DNA of 31,137 nucleotides, taken from CALMFT01 sp041674565. GTDB lineage: Bacteria; Patescibacteriota; Gracilibacteria; Absconditabacterales; Absconditicoccaceae. This document shows positions 19,033 to 27,709 of this stretch, one piece after another. Position 1 is the first letter of the stretch; every line of letters begins with the position of its first letter. Position numbers and translations under genes: made by a program. Under the pieces are notes generated by a model, which saw only the letters and a list, made by a program, of their open reading frames with translations, was not told the DNA's origin and ran no database searches. The DNA lies in contig JBAYVQ010000002.1 in assembly GCA_041674565.1 (NCBI GenBank), forward strand, positions 1 through 31,137, given 5' to 3'.

Positions 19033-19239
19033 ATGGCCTGAGAAGTCCGTGTTAAAGCTCACACGCGTAGGAAGCCGCAAAGACGGGTTGCTTTCAAACA
19101 TTTGAGAAATTTGATATTAGTCTTATTGGTTTTCGCAATACCCTATGGATTGTATGAACATACACGAGAAACATTAGGCATTGTGGTTTTTATTGCTGTA
19201 GCTGTTGTTGTGTATAAGATGGTGAGAAAAGAGATGTAG
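19033..19239 (+). CDS. Small two-helix membrane protein
   Basis: 68 aa. The third codon is UGA (MAGEVRVK). A strongly basic N-terminus (RRKPQRRVAFKH) precedes two hydrophobic segments (NLILVLLVFAIPYGLY and LGIVVFIAVAVVVYKMV). The positive-inside pattern puts the N-terminus in the cytoplasm. The family is not recognised. A terminator lies 74 bp downstream. Confidence 0.65.
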
Positions 19240-19312
19240 TTGTTTGTATTAAGGGTGGGGGTTGGTCAGGTGGGCCATGTGGATCGCATAGGGTGCTTGA
19301 TCACGTTATTGT

Positions 19313-19339
19313 AAAAACACCCTTTGCGGATGTTTTTTT
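19313..19339 (+). terminator. Probable terminator
   Basis: AAAAACA and TGTTTTT arms (19313-19319, 19331-19337) extended by CC/GG across one mismatch, with a run of seven T. The 70 bp before it are G-rich (19252-19276). Confidence 0.55.
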
Positions 19340-19354
19340 AGTGGTTAACTTAAA

Positions 19355-20368
19355 TTATCTTCATATGTATTGAGTGAGTTTGTGTTCTAAAACGCTCAGT
19401 GGTGATGCTATGGCGTTTACGTATTGGCAATTACCGTCTTTGTTTCAGTTTATTGATAGCTGAATTGGACATGCCTCGCTTTGTACTGCATTTACTTTGA
19501 ACGACCCGTTGCTGGTATCGTGTATTATATAAGGAGCTCAGGAAGATCAGAACCTAAAATATCCTTTAATGAGATACCTGAGTCCTTCGAGGTTGTAGTT
19601 TCATTCAAACCTGTCTAGGAATGGACTTCGGTTATCTATCACGCCTTCTATTTCTGCTTTGTTTAGTAACCTGCCTAACTCACTTGTTGGCGCACTTTGT
19701 AGACAAAGATAATTATTATTGTTATTATCATAAAATCAATAATCAATCTCAATGCTTGGCAGTCTATCAATCATGGCTTGATCGGTATTAATAATTTTAT
19801 ATAGCGCTATGTCTTCATTGTAGAAAGCTTCGACTAATTCTAGTTCTAGCATAAATGTATGTCTGCCTAACTCTGATTCCGTAAAATGATGGTTAGGCTC
19901 AAATAAATTTGTGAGTCACTGATTGTTATAAAACTGATCATTCCTGAATTGGGCTATTAGAAAAGGTTTGCATATATTGTTGTTATATAGGTTAATATAC
20001 CTTTTATCAAATCTAGCTTCTGTTATGAGTTTGCTTGATATGATAAGTTTCTCATGAGTGTCAATTGACAGGTGTCTTTTATTGCCTTCGTTATTTAGAA
20101 CGTATAATTCCGTAAGTATCTGTTTTTGTTCGGCATTTAGGTTATTAAGTATCCTCTCTTGGAAGATTGATTCGTCAATTGAGTGCAAGACCGTTGCCTC
20201 GACCTTTAAATTGTGAGCGACGCTCAGTATATAGCCTCATCACACATGAAATGCGCATATATTATTATCAAACTTTCTAACTACAGGTGCATTATTATTG
20301 TATACTGACATAATTCTGAAGAGTGGCGATGTTTGTTCGTTTACTAGTCATAATTTTGTTTGATCCAT
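19355..20368 (-). CDS. Trypsin-like serine protease
   Basis: 337 aa in code 25. The triad is visible: His52 in HVGGGYILSVAHNL, Asp186 in NEDIALYKI, Ser276 in FGSSGAPYIIHD. UGA encodes Gly43-Gly44 before the catalytic His and Gly274 and Gly277 around the catalytic Ser, so the active site exists only if UGA is glycine. There is no signal peptide, which suggests a cytoplasmic protease. A long helical insert (residues about 70-140) and an Asn-rich stretch (DNNNNNYL) separate the motifs. Third positions are more AT-rich than in the neighbours. It is divergent from the AAA15-type ATPase across 451 bp, and I infer a functional pair. ATG 20366-20368 is the first in-frame ATG after a UAA. Confidence 0.82.
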
Positions 20369-20819
20369 TTGTTTTTTTGAATATAAATTAAATGTTATTT
20401 GTGATCGATAAAATCCTTCAAATTGATGAGCATCAATTTTTTGTTTTAAGCTTTAATTGAACCAATGTAATCTTTTGTTATGGCGGTACTTTATAGTGTC
20501 ATTTTCTTATCATCTGGGTGACGCGATAAAAAATCATAAAATAGACGGTTTTATCTCTTGTAGTGGTTTACTGAGTTACATTTAATAACAGTATCTTTTG
20601 TTTTAAGAGAAAAAAGCTCTCAAAATATAATAATATGTTCTTTATTTTCAAGAGAAAAAATTATTTCTGGCGAATAATTCGCGAAAGATTATTACAAAAA
20701 AACGATATAGTCGATTTATAAGACTTATATTCGAGATTTTTTCGTAATTATTGTATATATATTTGCATCTTTAGAAGAAATAATTATCGTAGAAGTACGA
20801 TTTTATATCATTTCGCGCA
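20369..20819. other. AT-rich divergent intergenic region between protease and ATPase genes
   Basis: 451 bp without a gene, the longest non-coding stretch here. It holds a perfect palindrome AAATTGATG-AG-CATCAATTT (20420-20439), 52 bp upstream of the protease start, a GCGAA/TTCGC inverted repeat near 20672-20684 and many A/T runs. It probably carries the promoters and operators of both genes. Confidence 0.7.
20763..20790 (+). promoter_or_regulatory. Possible promoter of the ATPase gene
   Basis: TTGCAT (20763-20768), a 16-nt spacer and TATCGT (20785-20790), 29 nt before ATG 20820. Confidence 0.45.
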
Positions 20820-22082
20820 ATGTTAGTAAAATTTACGGTATCTAATTATAAATCTTTCCGCAACGTAGCTAGCTTAAACATGACAACAGGTAAGCGACTT
20901 AAGGATTTGCAGAAAAACATAGTGCAACTCTGAAATTGACAGGAAGTAGTGAAAAGCGTCGCTATTTTTGGTGCAAATGCTAGTGGCAAAAGTAACCTCC
21001 TAGAGGCGCTTTGAAGTGCTACGGAATTTATTCTCAAGTGAGATAGACTGCTTGATGCTGATGAAGATATTTGGTTTTATCAACCCTTTTTATTTGATAC
21101 ATTTTCTGAGAACAACCCTACGTCTTGTGAGTTTGAATTTGTAATAGATAAAATACTATATCATTATGTTTTTTCTGTTATAAAAAAAAATGTTGTTAGC
21201 GAGACATTATCCTACTACCCTAAAAATAAAGAAATAGTGATGTTTAAGAGAGACGGTCAGCATATATTATGCAATAAAAAGCATTTTCAGGACAATGATG
21301 TAATTGGGCGTGTGAGACCAAATGTTTTGGCACTTGATAAATTTGCTAGAGAAAACTCGCCTCAAGCAGCAAACATAATAAAGGAGTTTTTTTCAAAGAT
21401 AAATGTTTTAGAGAGAGATGAACGCTCTTCCCCGTCGGAATTTGTAAAATTAATGAAAGAAGAAAAATTTGAAAAATTTGTCACAAAATTAATTTGCTCA
21501 GCGGATTTATGAATAAAAAAATTGTCTGCCTTGAAAGAAGAAGTTCCAATCGAAGAAATTCCTGATTTCATTAAAGAAAGACTGAATATTAAGGAAGATC
21601 AGAAGACTATAGGCAAGTCAAGTATTCTTGCATACCACTCTGTGTTTAATGAGCTGAATGAAGATACTGGGCGCCTGGTTTGAATAACATTTTTAAAAGA
21701 ATCATACTGAACTCAAGCTATAATAAGTTTAGCACCATTATTTTATGAGGTGTTTACGGCCTGAGGTTTATTGCTAATTGATGAGCTAGATGATAGTTTA
21801 CATCCTTTGCTTTTCAAACAACTTGTTGAAAGTATGCATGTGCCAAATGTAGAGGATCCTAGGCCTTACCAAATTATATATACATGCCATACCCCTAATG
21901 TGCTTTCTACTTCAATACTGAGAAGAGATCAAATATATTTGACGAACAAGAGTGATTCTTGAGAATCAAATATTTACAGTATTTCCTCTTATAAAGCAAG
22001 AAAAGATAAAGATCTTGAAAAATGATATTTAGATGAGAAATTATTTGGAGGGGTCCCGAATTTAAATTCAACACTATTTTAG
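20820..22082 (+). CDS. AAA15/AAA_21-type ATP-binding protein (RloA/Abi-like ATPase)
   Basis: 420 aa. The N-terminus MLVKFTVSNYKSFRNVASLN is the usual start of these SMC-like ATPases. Walker A is GANASGKSN (51-59), a signature-like ESYGTQAIISL precedes Walker B LLLIDELDD (Asp321-Glu322), the H-loop is YTCHTPNVLS, and the tail LFGGVPNL resembles the YGAxPNI end motif. There is no TOPRIM nuclease domain, unlike OLD proteins. About ten glycines are UGA, including those in QLGNGQ, EALGSA and TAGGLLL. Known relatives occur in anti-phage and abortive-infection systems, usually with a second effector gene. Here the only candidate partner is the divergent trypsin-like protease. The gene is AT-rich relative to tex. 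Confidence 0.85.
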
Positions 22083-22268
22083 GCTTTTTGCGTTTTTTAA
22101 ATGTGAGACTCATTTCCTAGTTTCTATGCCTAATTTTTTTCGGATTTTTATATCAAACTCATGCCTTATTGCATCTGTAAGTGCATCTATATCGATATCT
22201 TTCAGTTTTTTGAACTCAATATAATATCAACTCGTGCCGAGTTTTTCTCCACGGGTTTTTGAGCGCAT
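22074..22268 (-). CDS. Possible small basic protein overlapping the ATPase 3' end
   Basis: 64 aa: starts MRSKTRGEKLGTSGYYIEFK, Lys/Asp/Ile rich, ends in UAG at 22074-22076, overlapping the ATPase end by 9 bp. It is one of the few genes here with a Shine-Dalgarno-like AAAAGGG six bases before its ATG. Two UGAs would be Gly. The frame stays open further upstream into tex, so it may be a chance ORF. Confidence 0.4.
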
Positions 22269-22278
22269 ATAAACCCTT

Positions 22279-22306
22279 TTGATTTCCCGCACAAGTTTAC
22301 TATAGG
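22279..22306 (+). promoter_or_regulatory. Promoter of tex
   Basis: TTGATT (22279-22284), a 16-nt spacer and TATAGG (22301-22306), 29 nt before ATG 22336. Confidence 0.5.
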
Positions 22307-22335
22307 TAGACTCATTATTTTTCTTGCTCTGTCTT

Positions 22336-24648
22336 ATGTCTGCTACGCAACAACAATCGTTGGTAAATCTTATTGCCCTTCAAACAGGTATGGCAAAACC
22401 TACTGTGGAGGTCATTATTGGTTTGCTAGATGAGTGAAATACAGTACCGTTTATAGCTCGTTACCGTAAAGAGTTAACGCAGGGGGCTACTGATGAACAG
22501 TTGCGTGATTTTGCAGATATCTATAGTTATACCAAAAACCTCGAAGCACGTAAATTGGATATTATCCGTTTGATCAATGAAAAGGGCTTATTGACGGATG
22601 AGCTTCGTAAGGAGATCATGGATGCGACGACCTTGGCGAGAGTAGAAGATCTGTATAGGCCATACAAAGAAAAGAAACTTTCTAAGGCGAGTATCGCCAA
22701 AGCAAAGTGATTGAGTCCGCTGGCTGAAGAACTCAAGAAAGCTGTATTGACAAAATCTGCTTGGGAAGAGCTAGCTGATCAGTTTATCATAGATACTGGT
22801 GATGTAAAAACATCAGTGAAAACAAGACAAGAAGCTATACAAGGTGCTTTGGATATCATTGCTGAAGAAGTATCAGATCATCCAGAACTCAGAGACGAGA
22901 TCAGATCCAAAATAACCAGTACGATTGAGCTTACTACCAAGCCCACCAAAACGTTTGACGAAAAAGGGACTTATAAGATATATGGCACTTACACCAAGAA
23001 ACTTGCAGAGATGCCTTCGTACGCATATCTGGCAGTGTGTAGAGCAGAGGATGAGAAACAGATTACGATATCACTTGGGTGGAATATGGTCCAATTATTG
23101 GATCTTGCTGCGCGTTGGTTCATTCCCAAAAATGCTACGGACATTGTAGAGTATCTGCATCAGTGTATAGAAGATGGTTTCAAGAGACTCTTGTTGCCTT
23201 CTTTGGAAAGAGAGCTGAGATCTGACAAAAAACGTTGGTCTGACGAATCCGCTATCAAGTTGTTTGGTGAAAACCTCAGGCAATTGTTGCTTACTCCTCC
23301 TGTAAGAGGTAAGGTAGCCTTGTGATTTGATCCTGGGTATCGTACTGGTTGTAAGCTTGCGGTGGTAGATCCTACGGGTAAGTTTTTGGCCAAAGACGTG
23401 ATCTATATGACCTTGCCTATGGATGATATGGTCAAGGCGGAAAAGATATTTGTATGATTGATTGAAAAATACGGTGTAGAGCTGATTATGGTAGGAAACG
23501 GTACGGGGAGTCGTGAATCCGCTACCTTTATAGCATGATGTATCAAAAAATATAATCTGACTTGTCAGTATATGGTAGTAAGTGAGGCTGGTGCTTCAGT
23601 ATATTCCGCTTCGGCATTGGCCCAAAAAGAGTATCCCGATCTAGATGTGACAGTGAGAGGAGCGATCAGTATTGCGCACCGTGTGCAAGATCCTCTTGCT
23701 GAGTTAACCAAGATAGATCCCAAAGCAATTGGAGTAGGGCAGTATCAACATGATGTAGATCAAAAACTTCTTGCACAAAAGCTTGATGAAAGAGTGGAAG
23801 ATGTAGTAAATGGAGTCGGTGTAGATCTCAATAGTGCTAGTGCTACGCTCTTACAATACATTGCTGGACTTACTCCCGCTATTGCTAGCAATGTAGTAGC
23901 ATACAGAGACGAGAATGGTCCCTTCAAATCCAAAGCAGAACTCAAGAAAGTGAAAGGATTATGACCCAAAGCATATGAACAGTGTGTGTGATTTCTCAGG
24001 ATACATGATGGTAAAGAGCCACTTGATGCGACTGGTATCCATCCAGAAATCTACAGCAATGTATACGAGATGCTTGAGAAAGAACTCGGTATCAAGAAAG
24101 CAAAGCTCAAACTTCCGCTAGAATGAGGCGCATTTATTGGCAAAGGTGATCAAAAGTTAAGTGAACTATATGGTATCTGAGTGCAGACTTTGCAGGATGT
24201 ATTGACTGAACTTGCTCGCCCTGGACGAGACCCAAGAAACGATCTGACCCCTCCCGTATTTGCATCAAACGTACTTGAAGTCAAGGATCTGGAAGTGGGT
24301 ATGAAGCTCCAATGAGTAGTAAGAAATATTACTGATTTTGGCGCATTTGTGGATATCGGTCTACACAACGATGGTTTGGTACACAAATCTCAGATGGCTG
24401 ATTACTATGTAGCAAGTCCTATGGATGTGGTTTCCTTGGGTCAACAAGTCACTGTCCGCGTGGTGGAAATTGATCACGAAAGAGAAAAAGTAAGCTTGAG
24501 TATGAAAGGCGAAGGTAACACTGAGTCTACTCATATATCTAGACCCGCCAAGACAGAATCAAGACCCAAGATAGTAGTGGATGATGAATCTACAGAAACA
24601 GGATACTCCAACTTTGGTAATAATATTATGTTTATACAGAAAAAATAA
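22336..24648 (+). CDS. tex: Tex-family S1 RNA-binding transcription accessory protein
   Basis: 770 aa, the usual Tex length. N-terminal helical domain with VPFIARYRKELTQGATDEQL (about 42-61), a YqgF-like RNase H fold starting at GFDPGYRTG (330) with GNGTGSRES, the VSEAGASVYSAS block (415-426), the helix-hairpin-helix region from NSASATLLQYIAGLTPAIAS (about 499), and a C-terminal S1 domain (GVVRNITDFGAFVDIG, about 660-725) before a low-complexity tail. UGA encodes conserved glycines in each domain, including Gly330 and the Gly that opens the S1 domain. Tex binds nucleic acids and is linked to transcription and RNA turnover. It is monocistronic, with its own promoter and terminator. Confidence 0.97.
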
Positions 24649-24660
24649 TCTGAAACACAG

Positions 24661-24690
24661 CGCGGTCATGGTAATATGACTGCGTTTTTT
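24661..24690 (+). terminator. Rho-independent terminator of tex
   Basis: CGCGGTCAT (24661-24669) pairs with ATGACTGCG (24676-24684) with one G-T pair, followed by six T. Confidence 0.88.
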
Positions 24691-24734
24691 GTAGTTACGA
24701 TATATTATATTCTTGCTATTGTCCATCAATCATC

Positions 24735-24762
24735 TTGCAAAATACTATCCAAACACTATAGA
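24735..24762 (+). promoter_or_regulatory. Promoter of pyk
   Basis: TTGCAA (24735-24740), a 16-nt spacer and TATAGA (24757-24762), 29 nt before ATG 24792. A TCAGATTAT copy lies in the leader at 24771-24779. Confidence 0.6.
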
Positions 24763-24791
24763 ATAGGCTTTCAGATTATTTCTTATCTATC

Positions 24792-26195
24792 ATGAAACTT
24801 ACTAAAATTATAGCAACCGTTGGTCCTGCTACCTGGACTGAAGAAAAAATTATCGCTTTGTACAAAAGTGGTGTGAATGTGATCAGGATGAATTTTTCTC
24901 ACAAAGATTATGACGAGAAGAAGATGGTGATAGACCTGGTACGCAAACTCAATGCTGAAGACAAAACGAAACTGAGTTTGTTATTGGATAACAAAGGTCC
25001 AGAGATTAGGACAGGTAAAAAAGAGGAGAAAACGCACTACGAAAAAGATGAGATGGTTAGGATATCCATCAATGCAGATAAAGTAGATGCGAGAGATATT
25101 TTTTGTGACTATCCATATTTGTTGGAGGACCTGAAAGTCGGCGACATCATCAAAGTAGATAGTGGTTTGTTTGATGTGGAGGTTGTAGAGATTGGATCAG
25201 ATTATTGTACCTGTAAAGCCTTGTCGTCTGCTTTGATTGGTTCCTATAGGCACATCAATCTGCCTGGCAAGAAGATAAAATTACCAGGTTTGACGGATCA
25301 AGATAAAGAAGATATGTTGTTTGGTATAGCGAACAAGATCAATATCGTGGCCATGAGCTTCGTGAGAAGCGCTGCGCATATACAAGAACTGAGACAGTTC
25401 CGAAGAGATAATGGGGGAGGAGAGATCAATATTATCGCAAAAATAGAAAATGAGGAATGACTCAATAATCTGAATGAGATCGTGAGAGAATCTGATGGGG
25501 TGATGGTTGCTAGGTGAGATCTAGGTATTGAGGTGCCGATCACCATGTTGCCGGTATACCAAGAACACATTATGAATGTGTGCCATGCGCAAGGCAAGCC
25601 CGTGATCGTTGCTACGCAAATGATCGAATCCATGATGAAAGAACCTTTCCCGACGAGAGCAGAGATACACGATATCTACCAAGCTGTGGAAATGGGCACT
25701 GATTGCACGATGTTGTCAGGAGAAACCGCTATTGGTAGTTACCCTATAGAGGCAGTGCAGTTCATGAAACAAACAATTCAAACTGCTGAGCAGTATAAGC
25801 ATAAACGTATCTATAATTTTAGCGATGCGGATCGAGATCATACTAAGCTACGCTACAAGTATCTTGTAAAATCTGCAATGTTCTTGGCAAAAAATATTGA
25901 TGCAGCGGGTATTGTGATCTTTACCAAAACAGGCAATGGAGCTAGATTGCTATCTGCTTACAAATCTAATTTACCAATCTTGACTTGTACATGGGATCCT
26001 GATGTATTGGAGAAATTAGGCTATTACTACGGAGTTATTGCCCACAAGATTGACGGCAAACCACAAGTGGATTTTGAGCGGATTAGTAAACAATTTCCTA
26101 TTGTAGACAATCCTGATGATAAGCCATTTGTGCTTATATCAGATACGGACAAAGTAGCGGGTAATTATCCCACTATTCAGGTTATCAATAAATAA
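24792..26195 (+). CDS. pyk: Pyruvate kinase
   Basis: 467 aa, normal length. The enzyme turns phosphoenolpyruvate and ADP into pyruvate and ATP in the cytoplasm. Motifs in order: IIATVGPAT, VIRMNFSH, LLDNKGPEIRTG, NIIAKIENEEG, SDGVMVARGDLGIE, VIVATQMIESM, FPTRAEIHD, MLSGETAIGSYP. UGA encodes Gly223 (ENEEG) and Gly242 of VARGDLG, invariant in the family and the clearest single proof of the code. The B domain (about residues 70-165) and the C-terminal regulatory domain are both present; the latter is somewhat diverged. It has its own promoter, and no other glycolytic gene is in the window. Confidence 0.98.
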
Positions 26196-26200
26196 CAGTG

Positions 26201-26230
26201 TTGACATAACGATATAAATACTTATACAAT
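26201..26230 (+). promoter_or_regulatory. Promoter
   Basis: TTGACA (26201-26206), then TATACA at 26223-26228 (16-nt spacer) or TACAAT at 26225-26230 (18-nt), starting five bases after the pyk stop and 35 nt before ATG 26264. Confidence 0.65.
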
Positions 26231-26263
26231 ATTTGTATTATTTATCGCGTTATCTCACCTTTC

Positions 26264-26812
26264 ATGTCTCTCAATACGTCTGGTTCTGCTACTGACCTAG
26301 ATCTTCAGACTTTATCGCCTGAATTGTATAGCTCTTTTTCTAAATACCGTCTCAACTTGTTTCTCAATACCGATCCAGCGTTATCGTTTGATCAATTCAA
26401 AATTATTTTTAGGAAAAATCGAGAGTGAGCGGATGGACGTATTGTCATTATCGATCAGGCTTTGGATCAGGAATATGATTTATTGAAGGCAATTAAGAAT
26501 AAATTACGTGCGGAGTTTAGTGGGTACACCGAGAGAAGGGAAATAGCAAACATTCTGTCAAATCTTGATGGTATCAATTCTCTAGCTGATATAACATCTA
26601 CCATCTATAAGAATCTATGGAGACCCCTTGTTGTCATCCTTAAGAACCCTCCCTCTATGTCACAATCTTTTGTAGAGGAGATATTGGAATGCAATTTGCC
26701 GTTGAAGGTTCTTGCATATTTTGATAAAGATCATATCCTTGATTACGTCAAGTTTGGGAAATTATCCAGAGATTTATGAGCAGTTGGAGAAGTGATTTAT
26801 GAGCTCAAGTAG
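26264..26812 (+). CDS. Hypothetical protein, first part of a frame split by UAG
   Basis: 182 aa ending at UAG 26810-26812. Helical and soluble: ELYSSFSKYRLNLFLNTDPA, FVEEILECNLPLKVLAYFDK. UGA encodes Gly in NREGADG and in RDLGAVG. The same frame continues directly after the UAG (YLKPGRD) into the next gene with similar composition. The two parts may therefore be one 480-aa protein broken by a recent nonsense mutation, or two co-transcribed genes. The family is not recognised. Confidence 0.7.
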
Positions 26813-26833
26813 TATTTAAAACCATGACGTGAT

Positions 26834-27706
26834 ATGTTCAATATTGTCTCTGTATTTGAAGCAAATCAACGTATCTTCGATAAAACAAAACACAATCCGC
26901 TTGCCACAAGCATAGCGGATATCTTGTCGATTGAGTTTAATGCTGAAGAGTGGAGAGGTATTGCCGATTTTCTTACGGGCTTGTATGGTCAAGATTTCCT
27001 AAAAGCAACATTGCATAATCAGAAAGATATCAATATGCATCGCGAAAAGTGTCTGATTATCATCAATGATTTGTTCGCAAAGTGATTGATTGATCACCAA
27101 ATGTATCTCATCTGTTTGTGTTATTTGCGAAAACTGGGTAGAACTGTTTGTGCTGTAGCGGATATAGAGCATATTTTTACCAAAGATGTGCTTACCGTAA
27201 GAATGGAAAAATCGAATACATGGTTGCAACAACTCATACAAGAATCAACAAAATGAGTATATAATATCTTGCCTGGTACTTGCGTTGCTTCAGTGCATAT
27301 AGCAGAGAACATTGCCAATATGCCACTGGTGAAAAACAAAACACAATATCTGCAATGGATATATAATACATTGAGTCAACAAGAATCTAAGCCTGAGTAT
27401 TTGTATAATTTTTCTCATTTGGCGTATATCGGTAAACAATTGCTTGGCTACACCTTGTTCCGTTTGCCAGAAGAGATCAAACATTATACGTGAGCCTACT
27501 ATGCTTTACTAGTAGAGCTTGATGGTTGCCCCAGTGGCGTTACTGCAGAGTATCGAGAAGTGTATCAGAAGACCAAACCACATAGAGAGAATATTAGAAA
27601 AAGATACCTTGAAAGGTATCTCAAGAGAGGTGATCAAGATTACAATGTCAATCTAGGCATTGTCTCACGACATGACTTTGAGCGCGTGATCCAGAGTCAT
27701 TTGTAA
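26834..27706 (+). CDS. Hypothetical protein, second part of the split frame
   Basis: 290 aa from ATG 26834 to UAA 27704-27706. Helical: FNIVSVFEANQRIFDKTKHN, MYLICLCYLRKLGRTVCAVA, ending in a basic stretch (TKPHRENIRKRYLERYLKRG) and VNLGIVSRHDFERVIQ. UGA encodes Gly at FAKGLID, STKGVYN and HYTGAYY. It starts 21 nt after the UAG of the preceding part, in the same frame, with no promoter or Shine-Dalgarno of its own, which favours the broken-gene or coupled-translation view. It ends 3 bp from thrS, which is convergent. Confidence 0.7.
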
Positions 27707-27709
27707 GAT

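Noticed and set aside
18903..19055. Small ORF starting at ATG 18903
   Set aside because: It overlaps the better supported 68-aa membrane protein and has no protein-like pattern.
19252..19276. G-rich run as a G-quadruplex
   Set aside because: The G-runs are uneven (GGG, GGGGG, GG, GG, GGG) and would at best form a weak two-layer structure.
25515..25517. UGA as tryptophan (code 4) or selenocysteine
   Set aside because: UGA falls on invariant glycines in many unrelated families, UGG still encodes Trp, and the codon is far too common for selenocysteine.
26810..26812. UAG as pyrrolysine or another recoded sense codon
   Set aside because: UAG ends several other genes here at sensible positions (7239, 10583, 12369, 17829, 18831), so it is a normal stop.
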